From: Modestobacter sp. VKM Ac-2982
Lineage (GTDB): Bacteria > Actinomycetota > Actinomycetes > Mycobacteriales > Geodermatophilaceae
Direction of reading: 5' to 3'
Assembly (NCBI RefSeq): GCF_026967935.1
Contig: NZ_JAPVBL010000004.1
Span: 522,660 to 586,659 of the forward strand
DNA: 64,000 nucleotides
Positions within the stretch are counted from its first letter, which is position 1; each line of letters opens with the position of its first letter. The position numbers and the translations under genes are program-made. Shown piece by piece: positions 9,624 to 18,109 of this stretch. Below the pieces are notes generated by a model, which was given only the letters and a program-made list of their open reading frames with translations, ran no database searches and was not told the DNA's origin.

Positions 9624-9709
9624 TGACGGACTGCGGCGCCCTCCTCGTGGAGCGCCTGCACGTCGACCTGGCGCGGGTCTCCAGCGCCGCGTGTCGCGCC
9701 GCGCGCTGA
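9623..9709 (+). CDS. 28-residue putative leader peptide upstream of sulfite reductase
   Basis: A GTG-initiated frame encodes a 28-residue peptide containing ERLHVDLARVSSAACRAAR. The core H-[IV]-D-L-x-R-V-x-S-x-x-C-R is the hallmark of the 'putative leader peptide' found before sulfur-assimilation genes in many actinobacteria. It lies 92 bases before the sulfite reductase start. The conserved Cys-Arg near the end would let the ribosome sense charged tRNA-Cys and so attenuate the operon when cysteine is plentiful. The motif and position are seen; attenuation is inference from the wider family of cysteine leader peptides. Confidence 0.75.
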   Translation: MTDCGALLVERLHVDLARVSSAACRAAR

Positions 9710-9801
9710 CCACGGCCCGCTCCCCCGCAGCCTCCCTGCTGCACCCACACCCGGCCGCGTCGCGCACGCTCGGCGTGCCGGCGCAGAGGAGAACGACTGA
9801 C

Positions 9802-11481
9802 GTGTCGACCCCCACCCGCAGCAGCAACCGCCCCGTCCGCGGACAGGGGCAGTGGGCGCTGGGCTACCGCGAGCCGCTGAACCCGAACGAGCGGATGAAG
9901 AAGGACTCCGACGGCCTGGACGTGCGCCAGCGGATCCTGGACATCTACGCGCACACCGGCTTCGACGGCATCGACCCCGGCGACCTGCGCGGGCGGATGC
10001 GCTGGATGGGCCTGTACACCCAGCGGGCGCAGGGCATCCCCGGCGGCAAGACCGCCGTGCTGGAGGCCGAGGAGCTCGAGGACTCCTACTTCATGATGCG
10101 GGCCCGCATCGACGGCGGGGCGCTGACCAGTGAGTCGCTCCGGGTCCTCGGCGGGATCAGCACCGAGTTCGGCCGGGACGTCGCCGACGTCACCGACCGC
10201 CAGAACGTCCAGTACCACTGGATCCGGATCGAGGACGTGCCGGAGATCTGGCGGCGGCTCGAATCGGTCGGCCTGAGCACGATGGAGGCCTGCGGCGACG
10301 TGCCGCGCGTGATGCTGAACTGCCCGATGGCGGGCATCCTCGAGAACGAGGTGATCGACGCCTCCGAGGTGCTGGCCGAGACGGTCGCGAAGTACCTGGG
10401 CGACCCCCAGTTCAGCAACCTGCCGCGCAAGTGGAAGACGTCGATGTCCGGCTGCGTCGACCACTGCACCGAGCCCGAGATCGACGACGTCTCCTTCGTC
10501 GGCGTGGTGAACTCCGCCGGCGAGGCCGGCTACGACCTGTGGGTCGGCGGCGGTCTGTCGACCAACCCGATGTTCGCCAAGCGGATCGGCGTCTTCGTCC
10601 GCCCCGACCAGGTCACCGACGTCTGGGCGGCGTGCACCTCGATCTTCCGGGACTACGGCTACCGCCGGTCCCGCAACCACGCCCGGATCAAGTTCCTGAT
10701 GGCCGACTGGGGTCCGGAGAAGTTCCGCCAGGTGCTGCAGGACGAGTACCTGCACGCCGAGCTGCCCGACGGCCCGGCCCCGGCCCCGGCGGAGCACGAC
10801 CAGCGCGACCACGTCGGCGTCAGCAAGCAGAAGGACGGCAACAACGCGCTGGGCTTCGCGCTGCGCACCGGCCGGATCAGCGGCACGCTGCTCACCCGGA
10901 TCGCCGACCTGGCCGAGGAGTACGGCACCCAGGGCGGGCGGATCCGGACCACGACGCAGCAGAAGCTGGTCATCCTCGACGTCCCCGACGACCGGGTCGA
11001 GGACCTCGTCGACGCGCTGGCCGAGCACGACCTGCTGGTGCGCCCGAGCGCCTTCCGCCGCGGCACCATGGCCTGCACCGGGCTGGAGTTCTGCAAGCTG
11101 GCGATCGTCGAGACCAAGCAGCACGCCCAGGAGCTCTACGCCGAGCTGGAGCGCCGGCTGCCCGAGTTCGACGAGCCGATCGGGATCAACGTCAACGGCT
11201 GCCCGAACAGCTGCGCCCGGTTCCAGACCGCCGACATCGGCTTCAAGGGCATGATCGTCCGCAACGCCGAAGGTGAGAGCGTCGAGGGCTTCCAGGTGCA
11301 CCTGGGCGGCCACCTCGGCGTCGACGCCTCGTTCGGCCGCAAGTTCCGCGGTCACAAGATCACCAAGGAGGAGACCGCGGACTACTGCGAGCGGGTGCTC
11401 CGCGGCTACCTGGACCGCCGGGAGCCCGGCGAGCGGTTCGCCGCCTACGTGGCGCGGGCCGACGACGAGTGGCTGGTGTGA
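9802..11481 (+). CDS. sir: Ferredoxin-dependent assimilatory sulfite reductase (SirA/NirA)
   Basis: A siroheme/[4Fe-4S] enzyme that reduces sulfite to sulfide with ferredoxin, 559 residues. The cluster cysteines are in ACTGLEFC (C-x5-C) and NGCPNSC (C-x3-C). The GLYTQRAQG and MEACGDVPRV motifs match positions that in the mycobacterial enzyme carry the Tyr-Cys crosslink near the active site. GTG at 9802 is chosen because GAGGAGAACG precedes it. Downstream come the zinc-ribbon protein and cysH with 4-base overlaps, so this is one sulfate-assimilation operon. Annotators often call the family nitrite/sulfite reductase; the cysH partner makes sulfite the likely substrate. Confidence 0.93.
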   Translation: MSTPTRSSNRPVRGQGQWALGYREPLNPNERMKKDSDGLDVRQRILDIYAHTGFDGIDPGDLRGRMRWMGLYTQRAQGIPGGKTAVLEAEELEDSYFMMRARIDGGALTSESLRVLGGISTEFGRDVADVTDRQNVQYHWIRIEDVPEIWRRLESVGLSTMEACGDVPRVMLNCPMAGILENEVIDASEVLAETVAKYLGDPQFSNLPRKWKTSMSGCVDHCTEPEIDDVSFVGVVNSAGEAGYDLWVGGGLSTNPMFAKRIGVFVRPDQVTDVWAACTSIFRDYGYRRSRNHARIKFLMADWGPEKFRQVLQDEYLHAELPDGPAPAPAEHDQRDHVGVSKQKDGNNALGFALRTGRISGTLLTRIADLAEEYGTQGGRIRTTTQQKLVILDVPDDRVEDLVDALAEHDLLVRPSAFRRGTMACTGLEFCKLAIVETKQHAQELYAELERRLPEFDEPIGINVNGCPNSCARFQTADIGFKGMIVRNAEGESVEGFQVHLGGHLGVDASFGRKFRGHKITKEETADYCERVLRGYLDRREPGERFAAYVARADDEWLV

Positions 11482-11648
11482 CAGACAGCACGTCCGGAAG
11501 GACGCGGCAGCTGCCACCGTTCCACTGTCCGTACTGCGGCGAAGAGGACCTGACCCCGCACGGTGACGATGCGACCGGCTGGCACTGCGGTGCCTGCCTG
11601 CGGACCTTCACCCTGCGGCTTACCGGAACGGGGGTGCGGAACCCATGA
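11478..11648 (+). CDS. 56-residue zinc-ribbon protein between sulfite reductase and APS reductase
   Basis: A small frame begins with GTG overlapping the sulfite reductase stop (GTGTGA) and ends in TGA overlapping the cysH ATG (ATGA). The peptide has two CxxC pairs, HCPYCGEEDL and WHCGACLRTF, forming a rubredoxin/zinc-ribbon knuckle followed by a short basic tail. Double coupling implies fixed stoichiometry with its neighbours. Streptomyces nirA-cysH operons carry a similar small unnamed gene at this place, from memory. Its function is unknown; an electron-transfer, metal-binding or assembly role for the reductases is a guess. Confidence 0.82.
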   Translation: MTDSTSGRTRQLPPFHCPYCGEEDLTPHGDDATGWHCGACLRTFTLRLTGTGVRNP

Positions 11649-12358
11649 CGATCGCCATCACCACGCCGACGCCGGAGCTCGCGGCCGAGGCCGATGCGCG
11701 CTTCGAGGGCATCACCGACCCCGTCGAGCAGGCGCTGGCCGTGCTCACCTGGGCCGGGGAGACGTTCGGCGAGTCCTTCGCCATCACCTCCTCGATGGCC
11801 GACGGGTTGCTGGCGCACCTTGCCAGCCGCGCCGTCCCCGGGGTGAACGTCGTCTTCCTGGACACCGGGTACCACTTCGCCGAGACGATCGGCACCCGCG
11901 ACTGGATCACCAGCGTCCTGCCGATCACGCTGCACAACGTCCAGCCGCTGCGCACCGTCGCCGAGCAGGACGCCGAGCACGGGCCGAAGCTCTTCGAGCG
12001 CGACCCCGACCTCTGCTGCTCGATGCGCAAGGTGCAGCCGCTGGCGCAGGCGCTGGCCGGGTTCACCGCCTGGGGCTCGGGCGTCCGCCGCGACGAGTCG
12101 GCCACCCGGACCGGCACCAGGGTCGTCGACTGGGACGCCAAGCGCGGCATGGTGAAGGTCAACCCGCTCGCCGCCTGGACGCAGGACGACGTGGACGCCT
12201 ACATCGCCGAGCACCAGGTGCCGGTCAACCCGCTGTCGGAGATCGGCTACGCCTCGATCGGCTGCGCGCCCTGCACCCGCCCGGTCGCCCCGGGCGAGGA
12301 CCCGCGCGCCGGCCGCTGGGCCGGCAAGAACAAGGTCGAGTGCGGCCTGCACACCTGA
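11645..12358 (+). CDS. cysH: Adenosine 5'-phosphosulfate (APS) reductase
   Basis: This enzyme reduces APS to sulfite and AMP using thioredoxin; 237 residues. The [4Fe-4S] signature that separates APS from PAPS reductases is present: CCSMRK and CAPCTRP supply four cysteines. The nucleotide loop (AITSSMADG), the LDTGYHFAET motif and the C-terminal catalytic ECGLHT are all there. It lies directly after sulfite reductase and the zinc-ribbon gene, so sulfate is presumably reduced via APS without a PAPS step. Start ATG at 11645 overlaps the previous stop. Confidence 0.94.
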   Translation: MTIAITTPTPELAAEADARFEGITDPVEQALAVLTWAGETFGESFAITSSMADGLLAHLASRAVPGVNVVFLDTGYHFAETIGTRDWITSVLPITLHNVQPLRTVAEQDAEHGPKLFERDPDLCCSMRKVQPLAQALAGFTAWGSGVRRDESATRTGTRVVDWDAKRGMVKVNPLAAWTQDDVDAYIAEHQVPVNPLSEIGYASIGCAPCTRPVAPGEDPRAGRWAGKNKVECGLHT

Positions 12359-12382
12359 GCTGATCGGCACCAGGATGAGCGG

Positions 12383-12676
12383 ATGCCCCGCCCGCCGCGC
12401 CTCTCCCCCGCCGATGTCGACGCCGCGCTGAGCGGCCTGCCGCTGTGGTCCGGCGGTCCGGACGGCATCGAACGCACGCTGCAGCTGCCGACCTTCCGCG
12501 CGTCGGTCGAGGCGATCAGCGCGATCGCCGACGTCGCCGAGCTGCTGGACCACCACCCCGACCTGGACCTGCGCTGGACCACCGTGCGCGTGGCGGTGGT
12601 CACCCACTCCGCCGGCGGGCTCACCGAGCTGGACCTCGAGCTCGCCCGCCGGGTGGACGTGCTCTTCCCCGGCTGA
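12383..12676 (+). CDS. 4a-hydroxytetrahydrobiopterin dehydratase (PCD/DCoH family)
   Basis: 97 residues with the dehydratase signature ELLDHHPDLDLRWTTVRV (acidic-x3-H-H-P and the downstream region), the catalytic histidines lying together in DHHPD. The family recycles pterin cofactor or moonlights in molybdopterin and DNA-binding roles; no aromatic amino acid hydroxylase is in the window. It follows cysH by 24 bases in the same direction and may share its transcript. A strong bidirectional-looking hairpin ends the block. Confidence 0.85.
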   Translation: MPRPPRLSPADVDAALSGLPLWSGGPDGIERTLQLPTFRASVEAISAIADVAELLDHHPDLDLRWTTVRVAVVTHSAGGLTELDLELARRVDVLFPG

Positions 12677-12678
12677 GG

Positions 12679-12713
12679 CCGGACCCCGGCCGCGCAGCGC
12701 GGCCGGGGTCCGG
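12679..12713. terminator. Perfect GC hairpin between convergent genes
   Basis: CCGGACCCCGGCCGCGC (12679-12695) and its exact reverse complement (12697-12713) enclose a single A. It sits between the pterin dehydratase and the convergent first phoX and can serve both directions. Confidence 0.75.
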
Positions 12714-12724
12714 TGCTCCTCGGT

Positions 12725-14956
12725 TCAGCTGCCGATGCGACCACCGTCGGGCCGGAAGACGACCGCCACGCTGGGGCGCGGGTACGGCCGCTCGGCCAGC
12801 TGGTCCGGCCAGGTGCTGGACGGCGACTCACGCGTCGACCCGGCGGTCTCCCCGGGGTGCTGCACCGAGACGAACACCGAGCGGGAGTCGGGGGTGATCA
12901 GCGGCCCGCTGCACTCCGCACCGAGCGGCACCGTGAGGAACGCCTTGAGGTGACCGCGCTCCGGTCCGGCCGTCGGCACGGCGAAGAGCCCGTCGTTGGT
13001 CCCGGCGTAGGTGCCGACCTCCCGGTTCCGGGTGGAGAGCACGTTCCCGTCGGTGGAGATCCACAGGTTCCCGGACAGGTCGAACTCCAGGTTGTCCGGG
13101 CAGGACAGCGCGCTGACCTGGCTCTTGTCGTAGCCGGCGAAGTACGTCCCCGGGGTCTCCGGGTCACCGGCCACGATGAACACCCGCCAGTAGAAGTCGT
13201 CCCCGGCGATCCCGTCGGTCTCCAGCCACTCCAGCACGTGCCCGTTCCGGTTGCCCGACCGCTCCTCGTAGGTGCCGTCCTCCACGTCGAAGGCGAAGGA
13301 CCGGGACACCGGGTTGGGCTCGTCAGCCACCTCCCGCTGCGAGTTGTTGGTCAGGGCCGCGTAGACCCGGCCGTTGACCGGGTTCACCTGGATGTCCTCG
13401 GGCCGGTCCATCCGGGTGGGCAGCTGCGACGGGTCGAGGACCACCGGGGCGGCCGGGTCGGGGAAGTCGCCGTTGGCGTCCAGCTGCTTGCCCAGCCGGT
13501 CGGCGGCCAGCCGGGTGAAGGTCAGCACCCAGGGCACCGACTTGCCCGGGATCATCGACTGCCCGTCCTTCACCAGCGGGATCCACTGGCCGGTGCCGTC
13601 GAACTCCCCGTCGGCCGGCACGCTGGCCAGGCCGTCGATCTGCTCCGGCGGCGAGTCGCCGGTGAAGCGCGCGACGTAGAGGTCGCCCTCCTCCAGCAGG
13701 GTCATGTTGTGCGCCCGCGACGCGCGGTCGATGCCGGGTCGGTAGCGCGCCTTGGAGACGAACTTGTAGATGTAGTCGAACCGCTCGTCGTCACCGGAGT
13801 ACGCCACGACCCGGCCGTCCTCGGCGATCTGGACGTTGGCCCCCTCGTGCTTGAACCGGCCGAGCGCCGTGCGCTTCTTCGGGGTGGACGTGGGGTCGTA
13901 CGGGTCGAGCTCCACGACGTACCCGAAGCGGTTCGGCTCGTTGGGCTCCCGGGTGAGGTCGAAGCGAGGGTCGATCTCGTCCCACCGGCGGCCGGGGAGC
14001 TCCTCGGCGGAGATGCCGTAGCGGGACAACCGGGGCTCCCGTGGGTCCTCCGTGATGACCGTCGACGTCCCGAAGTACTGGTTGAAGTTCTCCTCACCGT
14101 GCAGGGTGGTGCCCCACGGGGTCACGCCGCCGGCACAGTTGTTCAGCGTGCCGAGCACGTGGCGGCCCGCCGGGTCGGCGCTGGTCTGCACGTACTCCGA
14201 GCCGGCCACCGGCCCGGTCAGCTCCAGGGTGGTCATCGCGGTGACCCGGCGGTTGCGCTTCCCCCGCCGGTCGGGCAGCCAGTTGCCCGAGCTCCCGTCC
14301 CGGGCCAGCTCGACCACCGAGATGCCGTGCGCCATCATCGCGATGCGCTTCTGCACCTCGGTGGTGGGCGCCTCCTCGTCCGCCACGCCGGCGAACATGA
14401 GCTGTTCGTCGGTGTACTCGTGGTTGACCACCATCAGCGCCCGCCGCCCCTTCCGGTCCAGCGGCAGCAGCCCGATGTAGTCGCAGTTGTAGCCGAACTG
14501 CATGGCCTGGGCCTCCGGCGTCTGGGCGTCGACGTCGAAGTCCGGGGCGTCCGGCAGCACCGGGTCGCCCCAGCGCATCACCACGCCGTAGGTGTAGCCG
14601 GCGGCGGTGACCAGCTCGTCGAGGAGGTTCTGCTCGACCGGCTCGAAGGTGAGCGGCGCGTCGGGCGCCGGCCGCCAGTCCAGCAGGTCCACCTCATCGG
14701 CCCGTGCCGGGGCGGCCTGCAGCGGACCGGCCGCCACCACCAGGGCTCCGGCCCCGGCGGCCTTCAGCATGGTCCGCCGGCTGAACGCGCCCTCGACGAC
14801 CTCACCGATGGTGGGGTTGCCCGTGGTGTTCGGCACGGGGGTGTCGCAGGCGTTGCCGCACTTGTAGTAGCACGTCGTGTGGCTGCGGCTGCCGTGCCGG
14901 ACGGAGTTCAGCAGCGGGAGCAGCAGACGACGGCGGGCGGGGACGATGTCCGTCAT
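12725..14956 (-). CDS. phoX: Tat-exported alkaline phosphatase PhoX, copy 1
   Basis: A PhoX-family (DUF839) phosphatase of 743 residues, a secreted calcium/iron enzyme that frees phosphate from organic esters. The Tat signal is unusually internal: a roughly 58-residue cytoplasmic lead containing CYYKCGNAC precedes SRRTMLKAAGAGALVVAAG (twin Arg 60-61), as is usual in this family. Conserved blocks include NNCAGGVTPWGT, GEENFNQYFG, RFGYVVELDP, GRFKHEGANV and PDNLEFD. It is more than 80% identical by eye to the copy just upstream (15254-17482), so the pair is a tandem duplication. A candidate PHO box lies about 65-97 bases before the ATG. Confidence 0.92.
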   Translation of the reverse strand: MTDIVPARRRLLLPLLNSVRHGSRSHTTCYYKCGNACDTPVPNTTGNPTIGEVVEGAFSRRTMLKAAGAGALVVAAGPLQAAPARADEVDLLDWRPAPDAPLTFEPVEQNLLDELVTAAGYTYGVVMRWGDPVLPDAPDFDVDAQTPEAQAMQFGYNCDYIGLLPLDRKGRRALMVVNHEYTDEQLMFAGVADEEAPTTEVQKRIAMMAHGISVVELARDGSSGNWLPDRRGKRNRRVTAMTTLELTGPVAGSEYVQTSADPAGRHVLGTLNNCAGGVTPWGTTLHGEENFNQYFGTSTVITEDPREPRLSRYGISAEELPGRRWDEIDPRFDLTREPNEPNRFGYVVELDPYDPTSTPKKRTALGRFKHEGANVQIAEDGRVVAYSGDDERFDYIYKFVSKARYRPGIDRASRAHNMTLLEEGDLYVARFTGDSPPEQIDGLASVPADGEFDGTGQWIPLVKDGQSMIPGKSVPWVLTFTRLAADRLGKQLDANGDFPDPAAPVVLDPSQLPTRMDRPEDIQVNPVNGRVYAALTNNSQREVADEPNPVSRSFAFDVEDGTYEERSGNRNGHVLEWLETDGIAGDDFYWRVFIVAGDPETPGTYFAGYDKSQVSALSCPDNLEFDLSGNLWISTDGNVLSTRNREVGTYAGTNDGLFAVPTAGPERGHLKAFLTVPLGAECSGPLITPDSRSVFVSVQHPGETAGSTRESPSSTWPDQLAERPYPRPSVAVVFRPDGGRIGS

Positions 14957-15020
14957 GGGAGGAGTCCTCTGGTCGGGTGGACGGTCCGACCCGGACGCTA
15001 GGAAGGCCGCCCACCCAGCC

Positions 15021-15053
15021 GGTGAACGGCAGCAGAAATGAGGGTGACCGGTG
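15021..15053 (-). promoter_or_regulatory. Candidate PHO box (PhoP direct repeats) upstream of phoX copy 1
   Basis: On the minus strand GGTCACC and GTTCACC occur exactly 22 bases apart (plus strand 15043-15049 and 15021-15027), two 11-base periods. This fits the 11-base direct-repeat PhoP site of actinobacteria, though the unit between them is degenerate. It lies 65-97 bases before the phoX start, a sensible activator position. Confidence 0.5.
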
Positions 15054-15208
15054 GGGTCCCTGGGGGCGACCGGGCGTGTCGCGCCGAGGCACTCTCGCCG
15101 GCGAGCCGAGGTGGCCGCCGATCAGCGCGTCGGACCACAGTGACCGTCCGGCCGGCTCCGGGTCGACGTGGGCCGCAGCGGCCTGGGAGTCCAGCGGCCA
15201 GAGCGCAG

Positions 15209-15243
15209 CAGGAGCCCGGCCGCCGTGTGCGGCCGGGCTCCTG
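15209..15243 (-). terminator. Hairpin terminator of phoX copy 2
   Basis: CAGGAGCCCGGCCGC (15209-15223) pairs exactly with 15229-15243 over a 5-base loop, starting 10 bases after the stop of the second phoX. The rest of the 297-base gap between the two phoX genes holds the phoX copy 1 promoter. Confidence 0.75.
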
Positions 15244-15253
15244 CGTCACCGGG

Positions 15254-17482
15254 TCAGCTGCCGATCCGACCGCCGTCGGGCCGGAAGACGACCGCCACGC
15301 TGGGCCGCGGGTACGGCCGCTCGGCCAGCCGGTCCGGCCAGGTGCTCGACGGCGCCTCCCGGGTCGACCCGGGTGTCTCGCCGGGGTGCTGCACCGCGAC
15401 GAAGACCGAGCGGACGTCCGGGGTGATCAGCGGCCCGCTGCACTCCGCACCGACGGGCACCGTCAGGAACGCCTTGAGGTGGCCGCGCTCCGGCCCCGCC
15501 GTGGGCACGGCGAAGAGCCCGTCGTTCGTCCCGGCGTACGTGCCGACCTCCCGGTTCCTCGTGGAGAGCACCGTCCCGTCGGTGGAGATCCACAGGTTGC
15601 CGGCCGGGTCGAACTCCAGGTTGTCCGGGCAGGACAGGGCACTCACCTTGGTCTTGTCGTAGCCGGCGAAGTACGTCCCCGGGGTCTCCGGGTCCCCGGC
15701 CACGATGAACACCCGCCAGTAGAAGTCGTCGCCGGCGATCCCGTCGGTCTCCAGCCACTCCAGGACGTGGCCGTTCCGGTTCCCGTCCCGCAACTCGTAG
15801 GTGCCGTCCTCGAGGTCGAAGGCGAAGGACCGGGACACCGGGTTGGGCTCGTCGGCCACCTCCCGCTGCGAGTTGTTGGTCAGCGCGGCGTAGACCCGGC
15901 CGTTGACCGGGTTGACCTGGATGTCCTCGGGGCGGTCCATCCGGGTGGGCAGCTGCGAGGGGTCGACGACCACGGGCGCGGCCGGGTCGGGGAAGTCGCC
16001 GTTGGCGTCCAGCTGCCTGCCCAGCCGGTCGGCGGCCAGCCGGGTGAAGGTCAGCACCCAGGGCACCGACTTGCCCGGGATCATCGACTGCCCGTCCTTG
16101 ACCAGGGGCAGCCAGTGGCCGGTGCCGTCGAACTCGCCGTCGGCGGGCAGCGTCGCGAGACCGTCGATCTGCTCGGGGGGCGAGTCGCCGGTGAACTGCC
16201 CGACGTAGAGGTCCCCCTCCTCCAGCAGCGTCATGTTGTGCGCACGCGACGCGCGGTCGAAGCCTGGCCGGTAGTGCTTCTTCGACACGAACTTGTAGAT
16301 GTAGTCGAACCGTTCGTCGTCACCCGAGTAGGCGACGACGCGTCCGTCCTCGGCGATCTGGACGTTCGCCCCCTCGTGCTTGAAGCGGCCGAGCGCCGTC
16401 CGCTTCTTGGGCGTGGAGGTGGGGTCGTACGGGTCGAGTTCGACGATGTACCCGAAGCGGTTGGGCTCGTTGGGCTCCTGGGTGACGTCGAACCGGGGAT
16501 CGACCTGGTCCCACCGGCGGCCGCCGGGCTCCTCGGTGGAGATGCCGTAGCGGGACCACCGCGGCTCCCTCGGGTCCTCCACGAACGGCGTCGTCGCCCC
16601 GAAGTACTGGTTGAAGTTCTCCTCACCGTGCAGGGTGGTGCCCCACGGCGTCGTGCCCCCGGCACAGTTGTTCAGCGTCCCCAGGACGAGGCGGCCCGCG
16701 GGGTCCGCACTGGTCTGCACGTACTCCGAGCCGGCCACCGGTCCGGTGAGCTCGAAGGGCGTCATCGGCGTCAGCCGACGGTTGCGCTTCCCCATCCGGT
16801 CCGGTCGCCAGTTGCCCGAGTCCCCCTCCCGGTGCAGCTCCACGACCGAGAGGCCGTGGGCCATCATCGCGATGCGCTTCTGCTGGTCGGTGGTGGGCGC
16901 GTCCTCGTCCGCCACGCCGGCGAACATGAGCTGCTCGTTGGTGTACTCGTGGTTGACCACGATCAGTGCCCGGTGCCCGCGGCGGTCCAGGGGCAGCACG
17001 CCGATGTAGTCGCAGTTGTAGCCGAACTGCTTCGCCTGGGCCTCCGGCGTCTGGGCGTCGACGTCGAACTCCGGGGCGTCCGGCAGCACCGGGTCGCCCC
17101 AGCGCAGGACGACGGCGTACTGGTAGCCGGTGGCGGTGACGAGTTCGTCCAGGAGGTTCTGCTCGACCGGCTCGAAGGTGAGTGGCGCATCCGGGTGCGG
17201 CTGCCAGCCTCCGCCCGGCCCGGTGGCCAGCGCGGGCGTGGAGCGCAAGGGGCCCACTGCCACGACCAGCGCACCGGCGCCGGCGGCCTTGAGCAGGGTC
17301 CGCCGGCTGAAGGCGCTCTCGACCACCTCGCCGATGGTCGGGTTGTCCGACTTGTTCGGCACGGCGGCATCGCAGGCGTTGCCGCACTTGTAGTGGCACG
17401 TCGTGTGCGTGCGACTGCCATGTCGGAAGGAGTCCAGGAGAGGGAGGAGCAGGCGACGGCGGGTGGGCGCGATGTCCGTCAT
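15254..17482 (-). CDS. phoX: Tat-exported alkaline phosphatase PhoX, copy 2
   Basis: A 742-residue paralogue of the adjacent phoX with the same layout: a long cytoplasmic lead with CHYKCGNACD, Tat motif SRRTLLKAAGAGALVVAVG, and all the conserved PhoX blocks. Differences cluster in the lead peptide, the region just after signal cleavage and scattered surface positions, so the two are probably both active and subfunctionalised in expression. It has its own terminator and its own upstream region, which carries one GGTCACC half-site (minus strand, 17569-17575) and a CRP/GlxR-like palindrome. Confidence 0.92.
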   Translation of the reverse strand: MTDIAPTRRRLLLPLLDSFRHGSRTHTTCHYKCGNACDAAVPNKSDNPTIGEVVESAFSRRTLLKAAGAGALVVAVGPLRSTPALATGPGGGWQPHPDAPLTFEPVEQNLLDELVTATGYQYAVVLRWGDPVLPDAPEFDVDAQTPEAQAKQFGYNCDYIGVLPLDRRGHRALIVVNHEYTNEQLMFAGVADEDAPTTDQQKRIAMMAHGLSVVELHREGDSGNWRPDRMGKRNRRLTPMTPFELTGPVAGSEYVQTSADPAGRLVLGTLNNCAGGTTPWGTTLHGEENFNQYFGATTPFVEDPREPRWSRYGISTEEPGGRRWDQVDPRFDVTQEPNEPNRFGYIVELDPYDPTSTPKKRTALGRFKHEGANVQIAEDGRVVAYSGDDERFDYIYKFVSKKHYRPGFDRASRAHNMTLLEEGDLYVGQFTGDSPPEQIDGLATLPADGEFDGTGHWLPLVKDGQSMIPGKSVPWVLTFTRLAADRLGRQLDANGDFPDPAAPVVVDPSQLPTRMDRPEDIQVNPVNGRVYAALTNNSQREVADEPNPVSRSFAFDLEDGTYELRDGNRNGHVLEWLETDGIAGDDFYWRVFIVAGDPETPGTYFAGYDKTKVSALSCPDNLEFDPAGNLWISTDGTVLSTRNREVGTYAGTNDGLFAVPTAGPERGHLKAFLTVPVGAECSGPLITPDVRSVFVAVQHPGETPGSTREAPSSTWPDRLAERPYPRPSVAVVFRPDGGRIGS

Positions 17483-17526
17483 GGGGGGTCCTCTGGTCAG
17501 ATCGGCGCTGAGGACCGGGACGCTAA

Positions 17527-17540
17527 GTGACGTACATCAC
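17527..17540. promoter_or_regulatory. CRP/GlxR-type operator upstream of phoX copy 2
   Basis: GTGACGTACATCAC fits GTGA-NNTANN-TCAC, the site bound by actinobacterial CRP/GlxR cAMP regulators, including the central TA. It ends 45 bases before the phoX start. No such site is seen before phoX copy 1. Confidence 0.55.
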
Positions 17541-17713
17541 TCTCTCGACGGGCGAGGCGCGAATGCTGGGTGACCTGTGGGATCCCGACGGGGCGTCTGA
17601 GCGCATCGTGTCCAGTCGTAGACAGTGAGTAGCCACCGACCGGGACGGGTGCGGCGTCGGGGTCGTGGACACGCCACCGGAGGGGCCAAGACCGCGGTCC
17701 TCTGACTGGGAGG

Positions 17714-18109
17714 TCAGGCCTGGACGGGGAGGACGAGCAGCCGCAGCAGCCGGTCGGCCTCGGCGTCCGGGTCGGCGGTGAGCCCGGTGTGCACGGCGCT
17801 GGGCTGCACGACGGTGCTGCGCGGGGCGGTCAGCCAGCGGAACCGCGACCCCAGCGCCTCGCGCCCGGCCGCGCCGGCCGCGACCGCGGCCGAGCAGACG
17901 TCGGCGGCCGCCTGCAGCGCGGCGGTGATCGCGGCGGGGTCCGCCGTGGGGTCGAGGGCGCGGAGCCGGTCGACGTCCAGGTGCACGCGCGAGCCCAGGT
18001 AGTCCCGCTGCCGGCAGTAGACGAGCACCCCGGCGTTGAGCGACTCCCCGCGCTCGACCCGCGGCACGACGCGCAGCACCGCGTACTCGAACGTGTCCCA
18101 CCCGGTCAC
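17714..18109 (-). CDS. DUF3037 protein, partner of the HipA-like kinase
   Basis: 131 residues, beginning FEYAVLRVVPRVERGESLNA, with the GVLVYCRQRDYLGSRV element typical of DUF3037. No enzyme motif is recognisable. Its GTG overlaps the stop of the HipA-like gene (GTGA), so the two are coupled; this pairing is seen widely in actinobacteria, from memory. The role is unknown. The pairing with a HipA-type kinase suggests a regulator, substrate or antitoxin-like partner, but that is inference. Confidence 0.8.
   Translation of the reverse strand: MTGWDTFEYAVLRVVPRVERGESLNAGVLVYCRQRDYLGSRVHLDVDRLRALDPTADPAAITAALQAAADVCSAAVAAGAAGREALGSRFRWLTAPRSTVVQPSAVHTGLTADPDAEADRLLRLLVLPVQA

Noticed and set aside
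9060..11517. Very long minus-strand reading frame opposite sulfite reductase
   Set aside because: It is an antisense artefact of GC-rich third codon positions. Only its last 255 codons (the NUDIX fusion) show protein-family motifs.
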